Shown here: positions 8,283-16,844 of the stretch, piece by piece | Layout: the number at the start of each line of letters is the position of its first letter | How positions within the stretch are numbered: position 1 is the first letter of the stretch | NCBI RefSeq assembly: GCF_028867965.1 | Contig: NZ_JAPQNT010000005.1 | Span: 186,001 to 250,000 of the forward strand | DNA from: Flavobacterium sp. SUN046 | GTDB taxonomy: Bacteria; Bacteroidota; Bacteroidia; Flavobacteriales; Flavobacteriaceae | Direction of reading: 5' to 3' | Length of the DNA: 64,000 bases | Made by a program: the position numbers and the translations under genes | The notes under the pieces: model-generated | Database searches by the model: none | The model's input: only the letters and a program-made list of their open reading frames with translations | Told to the model about the DNA's origin: nothing

Positions 8283-9029
8283 ATGAAAATATTAGTTTGC
8301 ATCAGCCATGTGCCTGATACTACTTCAAAAATTAACTTCGTAAACGGAGATGCAGAATTTGACACTAATGGCGTTCAATATGTAATTAATCCCAACGATG
8401 AATTTGGTTTAACTCGTGCTATTTGGTTTCAAGAGCAACAAGGCGCTACTGTAACTGTAGTAAATGTTGGTAGTGTTGATACTGAACCAACTTTAAGAAA
8501 AGCATTAGCAATTGGCGCTAACGAAGCAATTCGTGTAAATGCTCCAGCAACCGACGGATTTTTTGTAGCCAAACAATTAGCAGAAGTTATTAAAGCTGGA
8601 AATTATGATTTAGTAATTTGCGGAAAAGAATCATTAGACTACAATGGCGGAATGGTTCCTGGAATGCTAGCCGGATTATTGGGTTATAATTTTGTGAATT
8701 CTTGTACAGAACTTGCTATTGACGGAACTACAGCAAAAGCATCACGAGAAATTGATGGTGGAAAAGAAATCATTTCGGCTTCACTTCCTTTAATTGTTGG
8801 CGGTCAAAAAGGTTTAGTTGAAGAAAAAGATTTACGCATACCTAACATGCGCGGAATTATGACTGCGAGAACTAAAGTATTAACAGTTTTAGAACCAGTT
8901 AGTGCTTCGGTAGAAACAAAATCAGTGAAATTTGAAAAACCAGCTCCAAAATCGGCAGTAAAATTATTTTCAGCAGATGATTTGGACGGATTAGTTAACG
9001 CTTTACACAACGAAGCAAAAGTTATTTAA
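8283..9029 (+). CDS. etfB: Electron transfer flavoprotein, beta subunit
   Basis: A 248-residue AMP-binding subunit of ETF. It carries electrons from acyl-CoA dehydrogenases to ETF:quinone oxidoreductase. Visible marks are the N-terminus MKILVCISHVPDT, the VINPNDEFGLTRA segment, the CGKESLDYNGG loop and the conserved signature ending in LRIPNMRGIMTARTK. It is followed after 138 bases by etfA in the same direction. The gap carries a 7-base-unit inverted repeat rather than the tight coupling usual for this pair. No acyl-CoA dehydrogenase gene is in the window. Confidence 0.95.
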   Translation: MKILVCISHVPDTTSKINFVNGDAEFDTNGVQYVINPNDEFGLTRAIWFQEQQGATVTVVNVGSVDTEPTLRKALAIGANEAIRVNAPATDGFFVAKQLAEVIKAGNYDLVICGKESLDYNGGMVPGMLAGLLGYNFVNSCTELAIDGTTAKASREIDGGKEIISASLPLIVGGQKGLVEEKDLRIPNMRGIMTARTKVLTVLEPVSASVETKSVKFEKPAPKSAVKLFSADDLDGLVNALHNEAKVI

Positions 9030-9034
9030 AAAAA

Positions 9035-9158
9035 GATCTTAGATTTCAGATTGCAAACTGCAGTTCGAAAATCGTATCTAGATAAGTAATTAAAATAAAT
9101 TTAAATCAAGTTTTTAGTTTCCAGATTCTGAAATCTGAAATCTAAAATCTGCAATCTC
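9035..9158. repeat. Inverted repeat built of 7-base units between etfB and etfA
   Basis: The left arm (9035-9063) reads as GATCTTA GATTTCA GATTGCA AACTGCA. The right arm (about 9123-9158) reads as GATTCTG AAATCTG AAATCTA AAATCTG CAATCTC. The units are mutually reverse complementary (GATTTCA/TGAAATC, GATTGCA/TGCAATC), so the arms can pair around about 60 bases. See the similar elements at 21269-21328 and 26549-26617. Confidence 0.75.
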
Positions 9159-9167
9159 AAAATAATT

Positions 9168-10136
9168 ATGTCACTATTAATTTATGCAGAATCAGCAGAC
9201 GGAAAATTCAAAAAAGTAGCTTTAGAATTAGCTTCGTATGCAAAAAAAGTAGCCGAATCATTAGGCACAACTGTAACAGCAGTAACTGTAAATGCTACAA
9301 ATGTTTCAGAATTATCTAACTATGGTGTAGACAAAGTTTTGAAAGTAACTAATGATAAATTAGCCAATTTCACTGCCAAAGCTTACGCAGATGTTATTAA
9401 ACAAGCGGCTCAAAAAGAAGGCGCTAAAGTAATTGTACTTTCATCAACAACAGACAGTTTGTATCTTGCACCACTTGTTGCAGTAGGCTTAGAAGCTGGA
9501 TTTGCATCTAATGTTGTTGGATTACCACTTTCAACTTCACCGTTTCAAGTAAAACGTACTGCTTTTTCAAACAAAGCATTCAATACAACCGAAATAGCAA
9601 CTGATGTAAAAGTAGTTTCTCTTGCAAAAAACTCTTTCGGTTTGGTAGAAAGTAGCGCTTCATTATCTGAAGAAGCTTTTGCTCCAACATTAAACGATGC
9701 TGATTTTTCTGTAAAATTAGAATCGGTAGAGAAAGCTTCAGGAAAAGTTTCTATTGCCGATGCAGATATTGTAGTTTCTGGTGGTCGCGGATTAAAAGGC
9801 CCAGAAAACTGGCATTTGCTAGAAGATTTAGCAACCGTTTTAGGTGCAGCAACTGCTTGTTCTAAACCAGTTTCTGATATCGGATGGCGTCCGCATAGTG
9901 AGCACGTTGGTCAAACAGGAAAGCCAGTTGCATCTAATTTATACATTGCATTAGGAATTTCTGGCGCTATTCAACACATTGCCGGAATCAACTCTTCTAA
10001 AGTAAAAGTAGTTATTAATACTGACGCCGAGGCGCCTTTCTTTAAAGTTGCCGATTACGGAATTGTTGGTGATGCTCTAGAAATTCTTCCAAGGTTGACC
10101 CAGAAACTAAAAGAATTCAAAGCTAATAATAGCTAA
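9168..10136 (+). CDS. etfA: Electron transfer flavoprotein, alpha subunit
   Basis: A 322-residue FAD-binding partner of EtfB. Residues 1-180 form the N-terminal domain. The C-terminal FAD domain (about 200-315) is clear from VSGGRGLKGPENWHLLEDLA, SDIGWRPHSEHVGQTGK and LYIALGISGAIQHIAG, with the final INTDAEAPFFKVADYGIVGD segment. The length matches short bacterial ETF alpha. It is transcribed with or just after etfB and ends at a hairpin terminator. I expect it to serve fatty-acid or amino-acid oxidation, but the dehydrogenase partners are elsewhere. Confidence 0.96.
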   Translation: MSLLIYAESADGKFKKVALELASYAKKVAESLGTTVTAVTVNATNVSELSNYGVDKVLKVTNDKLANFTAKAYADVIKQAAQKEGAKVIVLSSTTDSLYLAPLVAVGLEAGFASNVVGLPLSTSPFQVKRTAFSNKAFNTTEIATDVKVVSLAKNSFGLVESSASLSEEAFAPTLNDADFSVKLESVEKASGKVSIADADIVVSGGRGLKGPENWHLLEDLATVLGAATACSKPVSDIGWRPHSEHVGQTGKPVASNLYIALGISGAIQHIAGINSSKVKVVINTDAEAPFFKVADYGIVGDALEILPRLTQKLKEFKANNS

Positions 10137-10157
10137 AAATAAAACTAACTCAAGCGG

Positions 10158-10199
10158 AATAAGCTATCAGAATTAATTTTTTGGTAGCTTATTTTTTTT
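10158..10199 (+). terminator. Terminator of etfBA
   Basis: AATAAGCTA (10158-10166) pairs with TAGCTTATT (10185-10193) and is followed by a T run, 22 bases after the etfA stop. Confidence 0.8.
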
Positions 10200-10304
10200 A
10201 ATATGAATTTGTTTAAGATTCTTTCCTTTTAAATCCATTCTCTTCTTTAAATTTCTTAATATTCGCTAAATAAAAATTTTAAGAAGCAAAACTTTTTTGT
10301 TAAT

Positions 10305-10339
10305 TTGCACGAGATATATTTGAAACAAAATTAACTTTG
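10305..10339 (+). promoter_or_regulatory. Promoter of the bifunctional nuclease gene, with CTTTGTGC repeats downstream
   Basis: TAACTTTG (10332-10339) is a perfect TAnnTTTG box, with a TTG 24 bases upstream (10305-10307). Directly after the box the 8-base unit CTTTGTGC repeats (10335-10350), followed by a variant, CTTTCTGG, then an A-rich leader to the ATG at 10374. The same arrangement occurs upstream of the GHMP kinase at 48198. Confidence 0.6.
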
Positions 10340-10373
10340 TGCCTTTGTGCCTTTCTGGCAAAAATCAATAAAA

Positions 10374-11000
10374 ATGAGTTTAGTAAAACTAACAATAAAA
10401 GGAATATCCTATAGTCAAACCCAAAATGGTGCTTATGCATTAATTTTGAATGAAGTTGACGGCGAACGAAAATTACCAATTGTAATTGGAGCATTTGAAG
10501 CACAATCAATTGCTATTGCACTTGAAAAAGAAATAAAACCACCACGTCCTTTAACACACGATTTATTTAAAAGTTTTGCAGACCGATTTGACATTGTAGT
10601 AAAACAAGTTATCATTCATAAGTTGGTTGATGGAGTTTTCTACTCAAGCATCATTTGTGAAAGAGATAAAATTGAAGAAATTATTGATGCCAGAACTTCT
10701 GACGCTATTGCGCTTGCATTGCGTTTTCATGCACCTATTTTTACTTATAAAAATATTTTAGACAAAGCAGGAATTTATTTAAATGCAAATCCAGAAACGG
10801 AAACCAAAAGTGACGATAATGACGGAATATTATCTGAACCAGAAACTTTTGGGCTGGATACCGACGAAAGTAAAGATGAAAATAGCTATAAAAAATTCAG
10901 TTTATCTGAATTGCATGAATTTTTAGAAATGGCAGTTCAAGAAGAAGATTATGAAAAAGCGGCTCGAATTCGTGATGAAATTTCGAAACGTGAGTCGTAA
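10374..11000 (+). CDS. Bifunctional nuclease (DUF151) family protein with C-terminal UVR motif
   Basis: A 208-residue protein from the ATG at 10374 (MSLVKLTIKGISYS); a GTG at 10347 would place coding sequence in the promoter repeat and is rejected. Residues 1-135 match the bifunctional nuclease (DUF151) fold, with LPIVIGAFEAQSIAIALE, RPLTHDL and the ARTSDAIALALRFHAPIFT segment. An acidic linker follows. The last 35 residues (LSELHEFLEMAVQEEDYEKA then ARIRDEISKR) form a UVR motif as in UvrB/UvrC. Family members are reported to have nuclease activity, but the cellular role in Bacteroidota is unclear. It may be co-transcribed with thyA, 53 bases downstream. Confidence 0.88.
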   Translation: MSLVKLTIKGISYSQTQNGAYALILNEVDGERKLPIVIGAFEAQSIAIALEKEIKPPRPLTHDLFKSFADRFDIVVKQVIIHKLVDGVFYSSIICERDKIEEIIDARTSDAIALALRFHAPIFTYKNILDKAGIYLNANPETETKSDDNDGILSEPETFGLDTDESKDENSYKKFSLSELHEFLEMAVQEEDYEKAARIRDEISKRES

Positions 11001-11053
11001 CTTTTAAAAGATAAATTATAAAACGAACAAATTGCTTCGTAACTAGCAATGAA

Positions 11054-11878
11054 ATGAAACAATACCACGATTTAGTTAAACACGTTTTAGAAAACGGCAC
11101 TCAAAAAGGCGATAGAACAGGCACCGGAACCAAAAGCGTTTTTGGTTATCAAATGCGTTTTGACTTGGCCGATGGTTTTCCGATGGTAACGACCAAAAAA
11201 TTGCATTTAAAATCGATTATTTATGAATTACTTTGGTTTTTAAAAGGCGATACAAATATTAAATACTTACAAGAAAACGGTGTTAAAATTTGGGATGACT
11301 GGGCAAATGAAAATGGTGATTTGGGACCGGTATACGGGCATCAATGGCGCAACTGGAACAGCGAAGAAATTGATCAAATTACTGAATTAATTGAAACCCT
11401 AAAAACGAACCCGAACAGTCGCCGAATGTTAATTTCTGCATGGAATCCTTCAGTTTTGCCAGATACATCGAAATCATTTGCAGAAAATATTGAAAAAGGA
11501 AAAGTTGCTTTGCCACCTTGTCATGCTTTTTTTCAATTTTATGTTTCAGAAGGAAAATTATCGTGTCAATTATACCAGCGAAGTGCCGATATTTTTCTTG
11601 GAGTTCCATTCAATATTGCGTCTTATGCCCTATTAACAATGATGATTGCACAAGTTTGTGAACTTCAAGTTGGCGAGTTCATTCACACATTTGGTGATGC
11701 ACACATCTACAACAATCATTTTGATCAACTTGAATTACAATTGTCTCGTGAGCCAAAATCGCTTCCGAAAATGATTTTAAATCCTAGTGTGAAAAATATT
11801 TTAGATTTTACTTTTGAAGATTTTACACTAGAAGGTTATGACCCTCATCCACATATTAAAGGAATTGTGGCGGTATAA
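11054..11878 (+). CDS. thyA: Thymidylate synthase
   Basis: A 274-residue enzyme that methylates dUMP to dTMP using methylene-tetrahydrofolate and yields dihydrofolate. The dUMP/folate-binding residues appear in [29 protein letters not shown] and YGHQWRNW. The catalytic Cys156 sits in [12 protein letters not shown], and [20 protein letters not shown] is the substrate signature. Ahead of the Cys, residues about 137-150 ([14 protein letters not shown]) form a small insertion relative to the 264-residue E. coli enzyme. FolA, which recycles the dihydrofolate, is 3 kb downstream on the same strand. Confidence 0.97.
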   Translation: MKQYHDLVKHVLENGTQKGDRTGTGTKSVFGYQMRFDLADGFPMVTTKKLHLKSIIYELLWFLKGDTNIKYLQENGVKIWDDWANENGDLGPVYGHQWRNWNSEEIDQITELIETLKTNPNSRRMLISAWNPSVLPDTSKSFAENIEKGKVALPPCHAFFQFYVSEGKLSCQLYQRSADIFLGVPFNIASYALLTMMIAQVCELQVGEFIHTFGDAHIYNNHFDQLELQLSREPKSLPKMILNPSVKNILDFTFEDFTLEGYDPHPHIKGIVAV

Positions 11879-11904
11879 TATTTTTTTAATCAACCCACTA
11901 ATCC

Positions 11905-12930
11905 ATGTCTAAATCAAGTCGGTTTCAAGAATTAGATGCTCTGCGAGGAATTGCTGCTTTAATGGTGGTACTTTTTCATTATACCATGACAAAGCCTCAA
12001 GCTAAACTTGGTTTTGAATTGGGAACTACAGGTGTTGATTTGTTTTTTATTATTAGTGGCTTTGTAATCTTCATGAGTTTAACTAAAGTTAAAACCAGCT
12101 TAGATTTTATTATAAACCGAGTTAGTCGTTTATACCCAACTTATTGGGCTTGCGTGACTTTTACATTTCTATTAATTTTAATTGTTGCTTTAAATAATAA
12201 CCAAGTCGTGCCATTAAAACAATATGTTGGAAACATGACCATGTTTCAATATTACCTTGGTATTACCGACTTAGATGGACCATATTGGACTATGATTATT
12301 GAAATGATTTTTTATATAGGAATAGTGCTTTTATTCCATTTTAAAAAATTAAAATATTTAAACATTATTGGGCTAACATTATCGCTGTGTATCGTTTTAC
12401 TAACTTCTTTTTTTAACAATGCAACAACGCAATGGTTGTTAAAATACATCCCACTTTTGCAATATATTCCGTTATTTTTTGCCGGTACAATCTTCTACAA
12501 ATGCTATACTGAGCAGACAAAAGCAATTGAAAATTATTCAATTTTATTACTATGTCTAATTTGTCAAATACTATTGTTTAATTATTGTGGCCGATCTAAA
12601 ACTGTTATTTCTCAAGTGCAATATACTGGCATGTTGATAGTTTATTTTGTATTATTTGTGTTATTTGTAAATAAAAAGTTAGGTTTTATAGTTTCTAAAT
12701 TGACTTTATTTTTAGGCAAAATATCATTTGCTTTGTACTTAATACATCAGCATGTCTCAATTAGACTAATTTTGCCATTACTTATAAATAAATATCACAT
12801 CAATTTTTGGGTTGCAACATTCTGTATTACACTGCCAATTGTATTGGTTCTGGCATCCTTAATAACTTATTTTATTGATGTTCCAATGAGTAAGAAAATG
12901 AAACAAAAACTGCACGAATTATTAGGATAG
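11905..12930 (+). CDS. Acyltransferase 3 (OafA/YrhL family) membrane protein
   Basis: A 341-residue integral membrane O-acyltransferase with about ten hydrophobic helices. The family signature RFQELDALRGIAALMVVLFHY at the N-terminus includes the conserved active-site His25, and a DGPYWTMIIEM segment follows near residue 120. Relatives add acetyl or other acyl groups to cell-surface sugars or lipids. The acceptor here is unknown, since no sugar-biosynthesis cluster surrounds it. The stop codon overlaps a GTG of the next reading frame, but that gene's real start is the ATG at 12948. Confidence 0.88.
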   Translation: MSKSSRFQELDALRGIAALMVVLFHYTMTKPQAKLGFELGTTGVDLFFIISGFVIFMSLTKVKTSLDFIINRVSRLYPTYWACVTFTFLLILIVALNNNQVVPLKQYVGNMTMFQYYLGITDLDGPYWTMIIEMIFYIGIVLLFHFKKLKYLNIIGLTLSLCIVLLTSFFNNATTQWLLKYIPLLQYIPLFFAGTIFYKCYTEQTKAIENYSILLLCLICQILLFNYCGRSKTVISQVQYTGMLIVYFVLFVLFVNKKLGFIVSKLTLFLGKISFALYLIHQHVSIRLILPLLINKYHINFWVATFCITLPIVLVLASLITYFIDVPMSKKMKQKLHELLG

Positions 12931-12947
12931 TGCATAATAAACCACAT

Positions 12948-13895
12948 ATGAAAACTAAATTTTTACTTTTCTTTTTTCTTTTTACTAAAATTATTCTTGC
13001 TCAAGAAGCTAATGATAAAATTATTTATTTAGATTCTTTAGAACGAACTACTAGTCAAGAAAATGAAGTTTTTCATAGGATTATAAAAGACTATTATACT
13101 GTTAAAAAAGAATATTCAATTATTCAATTTTATAAATCAGGAAGCAAAGAATCTGAAGGTGTTTCTTTAGATCGGGATTATTTAAAACCTCATGGTGAAG
13201 TAGTACATTACTATGAAAATGGAGCAATAAAATCAAAATGCAACTATGATAATTCATCAGCATTAGGTAATTATTCCTCTTGGTATGAAAATGGAGCAAA
13301 GAAAGTTGAAGGAGTCTTTGTTCAAAAACAAAAGGATTCTAATGAAGAAACTGTTCTTAAAATAGACCAATATTGGGAAAGTAATGGGGTAAAAAAGGTA
13401 ATTGATGGAAATGGAATTTATGAAGATGTAAATAACACAACTGAATCAACTGGATTAATAAAGAACGGATTTAAAGAAGGAACTTGGAAAGGCAAAAGTA
13501 AAATCTATAACTTCAATTTTAATGAGGAATACAAAAATGGTGATTTGATTCTGGGAAAAAGTGTTGATAAAGAAAATTTGGAGCATAGTTATACAAAAAT
13601 ATTTTTAAAACCTGAACCAAAAAAAGGATTGCAACATTTTTATAAATACATTGCTAAAAAATTCAGGATACCAAAAAATGCTGAAAACGTAAGCGGTAAA
13701 ATTATACTTAGGTTTGTTATAAACACAGATGGCAGCATCGCAAACGTAAAAATCGAAAAAGGATTAGGTTATGGATTAGATGAAGAAGCAATTAGATTAA
13801 TAAGTGAATATCCTGATTGGGGAATTGGTGAATTTAGAGGTGTAAAAGTAAAAACATCTTATGCAATTCCGATAGTAATTCAACCATCGGAATAA
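12948..13895 (+). CDS. Secreted protein with MORN-like repeats and C-terminal TonB domain
   Basis: A 315-residue protein from the ATG at 12948, which gives MKTKFLLFFFLFTKIILAQ, a signal peptide. An upstream GTG would bury it and is rejected. Residues about 60-130 contain repeats of the YYENGAIKSK / WYENGAKKVEG type, as in MORN or YwqK-like proteins. The last 90 residues carry a TonB C-terminal-like fold (GKIILRFVINTDGSIANVKI, then LDEEAIRLISEYPDW). A periplasmic location is inferred. Many Bacteroidota carry such TonB-tail proteins without the proline-rich spacer of classical TonB, so true energy transduction is not assured. It ends at a terminator shared with the CBM48 gene. Confidence 0.72.
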   Translation: MKTKFLLFFFLFTKIILAQEANDKIIYLDSLERTTSQENEVFHRIIKDYYTVKKEYSIIQFYKSGSKESEGVSLDRDYLKPHGEVVHYYENGAIKSKCNYDNSSALGNYSSWYENGAKKVEGVFVQKQKDSNEETVLKIDQYWESNGVKKVIDGNGIYEDVNNTTESTGLIKNGFKEGTWKGKSKIYNFNFNEEYKNGDLILGKSVDKENLEHSYTKIFLKPEPKKGLQHFYKYIAKKFRIPKNAENVSGKIILRFVINTDGSIANVKIEKGLGYGLDEEAIRLISEYPDWGIGEFRGVKVKTSYAIPIVIQPSE

Positions 13896-13934
13896 AAAAA
13901 ATCCGCTCAACAAAACATTGTTCAACGGATTTTT
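13894..13934. terminator. Bidirectional terminator between convergent genes
   Basis: AAAAATCCG (13897-13905) pairs with CGGATTTTT (13926-13934), with extra internal AACA/TGTT pairing. It can end both the TonB-like gene (plus) and the CBM48 gene (minus). Confidence 0.8.
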
Positions 13935-13953
13935 CAAACAAACAAACTAAAAC

Positions 13954-14250
13954 TTATAATTCTAAAACGCTATTTTCAGCATTTGCGAATTCATTCCAAC
14001 GGTAACTATCTGCTTCTGGTTCATTTACATAAGCACCATCAACGATGTATTTAAACTCGAATGAATTGTCTTTAGGCAAATCAAAAGCCGCTTTGAAAGT
14101 TCCATTTTTTAATTTTGATAATTCTCCTTCAGCAGGATTCCAATTATTAAAATCTCCTACTACTGCAGCTGTATTAGCTTCTTTTGCTTCGAAAGAAAAA
14201 GTAACTTTACAAACTGGTTTTGTTTTTATAAATTGTTTCTTAATTGACAT
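13954..14250 (-). CDS. Small stand-alone CBM48 (glycogen-binding/isoamylase N-terminal) domain protein
   Basis: A 98-residue protein that consists of little more than one CBM48/AMPK glycogen-binding-like domain. CKVTFSFEAKEANTAAVVGD starts the beta sandwich; FNNWNP is the hallmark loop, followed by the strand FEFKYIVDGAYVNE and the RWNEFANAENSVLEL end. There is no signal peptide, so a cytoplasmic location is likely. Stand-alone domains of this kind are common in Flavobacteriia and have no established role; binding of glycogen or another glucan is an inference. It is a monocistronic unit convergent with its neighbour. Confidence 0.82.
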   Translation of the reverse strand: MSIKKQFIKTKPVCKVTFSFEAKEANTAAVVGDFNNWNPAEGELSKLKNGTFKAAFDLPKDNSFEFKYIVDGAYVNEPEADSYRWNEFANAENSVLEL

Positions 14251-14487
14251 AACTATTTCATTTATAGATTAATGTGACAAAGTAAAGCAATAAAAATAAA
14301 CATTTTACAAACACACTAAAGAATTATTACTTTAGCAAAATTGAAGCTAAAATAAATTTATATTCTTATTTTAAGAGCAATAATTTTTTATTATCCAAAC
14401 AAGAAAACGTTTTCTTAATAAATTATATACAATCGAAAATTTTGACATTTTAAAAAAAAGTGTACCTTTAAATTCAAATTTCGACCT

Positions 14488-14820
14488 ATGGAAACCCAAG
14501 AACATGAAATATATGAATATGCCAGAAAAAGAATAAAACAAAAGAAACGATTGTATTTTCATTTTGTTTTATTGTTTTTAGGCAGTATTTTTCTTTTTAT
14601 TACTAACAAATGGCTAAACATTGGCGAACCTAACAATTGGTACGTTTGGGCAATTACAGTATGGGTTTTTATTTTTATTCTACATTTTATTAAAGTCTTT
14701 ATTACCGATAGTTTCATGAATAAAAATTGGGAACGCGAACAAATAAATAGATTGATGACAATGCAAGAAAAAAAAATTGAACAATTAAAAAACGAAGTCG
14801 AAAATAAAAAAACAACTTAA
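14488..14820 (+). CDS. 2TM-domain protein
   Basis: A 110-residue membrane protein. A charged N-terminus (YEYARKRIKQKKRLYFHF) leads into two hydrophobic helices at about residues 25-42 and 54-73, joined by a short loop with NEPNNWYVW-like residues. The C-terminal coiled segment is rich in Glu and Lys. This matches the 2TM domain family seen widely in Bacteroidota, including at the ends of some histidine kinases. Function is unknown. The stop codon overlaps the folA ATG (TAATG), so the two are translationally coupled. Confidence 0.8.
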   Translation: METQEHEIYEYARKRIKQKKRLYFHFVLLFLGSIFLFITNKWLNIGEPNNWYVWAITVWVFIFILHFIKVFITDSFMNKNWEREQINRLMTMQEKKIEQLKNEVENKKTT

Positions 14821-15302
14821 TGATTACTCTTATTGCTGCTGCTGCAGAAAACAATGCGCTTGGAAAAGACAACCAACTAGTGTGGCATTTACCAAATGAT
14901 TTTAAACGATTTAAAGAAATCACTTCCGGGCATTACATAATTATGGGCAGAAAAACATTTGAAAGTTTTCCAAAACCTTTACCTAATAGAACTCATATTA
15001 TTATTACGAGGCAACATCATTATAAAGTTGAAAATTGTATTGTAGTAAATTCAATTGAAAAAGCGCTTGAAGTTGCACCAAAAAATGAAACGATATTCAT
15101 TATTGGCGGTGCTGAAATTTACAATCAATCGATAGATTTTGGCGATAAAATTGAACTCACTCGTGTACATGCCAACTTTGAAGCCGACGCTTATTTCCCA
15201 GAAATAGATTTAAAAAAATGGAACTTAATTTTTGAAGAAAAACATTTTAAAGACGAAAAACACAATTTCGATTTCACTTTTCAAACCTATGTTAAGGTAT
15301 AA
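14820..15302 (+). CDS. folA: Dihydrofolate reductase
   Basis: A 160-residue enzyme reducing dihydrofolate to tetrahydrofolate with NADPH. The N-terminus ITLIAAAAENNALGKDNQLV, then WHLPNDFKRFKEIT carrying the acidic substrate residue (Asp27-equivalent), the GRKTFESFPKPLPNR NADPH segment and the IIGGAEIYNQ motif are all clear. The length is normal for the chromosomal enzyme. It overlaps the 2TM gene by one base. It completes the folate cycle with ThyA at 11054-11878. Confidence 0.96.
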   Translation: MITLIAAAAENNALGKDNQLVWHLPNDFKRFKEITSGHYIIMGRKTFESFPKPLPNRTHIIITRQHHYKVENCIVVNSIEKALEVAPKNETIFIIGGAEIYNQSIDFGDKIELTRVHANFEADAYFPEIDLKKWNLIFEEKHFKDEKHNFDFTFQTYVKV

Positions 15303-15332
15303 TTTTCATTAAGATAGTTTTAGATTTTGTTA

Positions 15333-15364
15333 TTGCTATTTGATTTTTATTATTCGTACTTTTG
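15333..15364 (+). promoter_or_regulatory. Promoter of ubiE-porT
   Basis: TTG (15333-15335), 21-base spacer, TACTTTTG (15357-15364); the ubiE ATG follows at 15388. Confidence 0.6.
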
Positions 15365-15387
15365 CAATCACAAAAAAGCCTTGAAAA

Positions 15388-16119
15388 ATGTCAAAAACAG
15401 TTACACCTTACAAAGATTCAGATTTAGGTAAAAAAGAACAAGTTACCCAAATGTTTGATACCATTTCTGGAAATTATGACGGATTAAACCGTGTAATTTC
15501 GTTTGGAATTGATGTAAAATGGCGTAAAAAAGTACTCGCTTTAGTAGCTGCCAAAAATCCTGAAAACATTCTTGATATTGCTACAGGAACTGGTGACTTG
15601 GCTATTTTAATGACTAAAACCAAAGCTAAAAAAATTATTGGTTTAGACATTTCGGCTGGAATGCTTGAAGTTGGAATAAAGAAAATTGCCGACAAAAAAT
15701 TAGATCATATAATAGATATGGTAATTGGTGACAGTGAAAACATGCCTTTTCCTGACAATCATTTTGACGCCATAACCGTTTCTTTCGGAATAAGAAATTT
15801 TGAAACCTTAGACAAAGGACTTTCAGAAATCTTGCGAGTATTGAAACCAAACGGAATTTTCGTTATTTTAGAAACTTCGGTTCCAGTAAAAACTCCTTAC
15901 AAACAAGGATATCATTTTTATACTAAAAATATTTTGCCTATTATTGGTAAACTTTTCTCTAAAGATAATGTTGCTTATGGATATTTATCCGAATCGGCTT
16001 CCATTTTTCCTTATGGTGAAGAGTTAAACAATATTTTGAGAAAAATTGGGTTTATAGATGTAGTAGCTATGCCACAAACATTTGGCGTTGCCACAATTTA
16101 TAAATCAACTAAAAAATAG
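15388..16119 (+). CDS. ubiE: Demethylmenaquinone methyltransferase (UbiE/MenG)
   Basis: A 243-residue SAM-dependent methylase that makes the last step of menaquinone synthesis. The N-terminal MFDTISGNYDGLNRVISFGI and WRKK segment, the SAM-binding LDIATGTGDLAI, GDSENMPFPDNHFDAITVSF and FGIRNFE motifs are typical UbiE/COQ5 signatures. Flavobacteria use menaquinone, so MenG activity is the expected role. The porT gene follows after 20 bases and is probably co-transcribed. Confidence 0.95.
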   Translation: MSKTVTPYKDSDLGKKEQVTQMFDTISGNYDGLNRVISFGIDVKWRKKVLALVAAKNPENILDIATGTGDLAILMTKTKAKKIIGLDISAGMLEVGIKKIADKKLDHIIDMVIGDSENMPFPDNHFDAITVSFGIRNFETLDKGLSEILRVLKPNGIFVILETSVPVKTPYKQGYHFYTKNILPIIGKLFSKDNVAYGYLSESASIFPYGEELNNILRKIGFIDVVAMPQTFGVATIYKSTKK

Positions 16120-16139
16120 AAGTTGTATTACATATAAAA

Positions 16140-16844
16140 ATGAAAAAATTAATTTGTATTTTATTTCTAATTCTAAGCTTTCAAAGTCATTCACAATCGA
16201 AAGGCATTTTTGCTAAAGATCCAATTATTAATCTAGAAAATTTTGACAAACAACGAGTTTACTACGGCTATTTTTTAGGATTTAATACTTACGATTTTAA
16301 AATAGATTACATTAACACACCCACAACTGATATTATTGTAAAATCAAATACTGGATTCAGTGTTGGAGTTGTTGGTGATTTAAGACTTCATGAATACATC
16401 AATTTGCGTTTCGAGCCAGGACTGTATTATTCTCAAAAAAACTTAACGTTTCCAGGATTTGCAAAAGCATTAGACAGAGAACGAGAAGTTAGATCTACTT
16501 TTATCGATTTCCCTTTGTTGTTAAAATTCTCGTCTAAAAGAATTGGAAACGTAAGACCTTATTTAGTTGGTGGTGTTTCGGCAACGCTAAATCTTGCAAG
16601 TAATTCTAAATCATTAGACGATAACGCACAACAACGTTTTAGAGTAAAACCATGGACACAAAATTATGAAATAGGCTTTGGTATTGATCTATATTTAGAA
16701 TATTTCAAGTTTTCACCATCAATTAGAGGTGTTTTCGGATTGAACGATGAATTAATTCGCGACAACAATCCTGATAGTCCTTGGACTGGCAATATTGCTT
16801 CAATGAAGTCTCGTGGCGTTTTTATTAACTTTACGTTTCATTAA
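16140..16844 (+). CDS. porT: Type IX secretion system protein PorT (outer-membrane beta-barrel)
   Basis: A 234-residue protein with a signal peptide ending in QSHSQS. The segment NLENFDKQRVYYGYFLGFN followed by YDFKIDY resembles PorT/SprT proteins. The rest alternates aromatic and polar residues as in an eight-stranded barrel and ends in FINFTFH. PorT is needed for the T9SS, which exports proteins such as the GH13 enzyme at 57168-60062 and supports gliding in relatives. Position after ubiE and next to the rRNA methylase and tamL agrees with the arrangement I recall in flavobacterial genomes. The last four bases overlap the convergent methylase gene. Confidence 0.82.
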   Translation: MKKLICILFLILSFQSHSQSKGIFAKDPIINLENFDKQRVYYGYFLGFNTYDFKIDYINTPTTDIIVKSNTGFSVGVVGDLRLHEYINLRFEPGLYYSQKNLTFPGFAKALDREREVRSTFIDFPLLLKFSSKRIGNVRPYLVGGVSATLNLASNSKSLDDNAQQRFRVKPWTQNYEIGFGIDLYLEYFKFSPSIRGVFGLNDELIRDNNPDSPWTGNIASMKSRGVFINFTFH

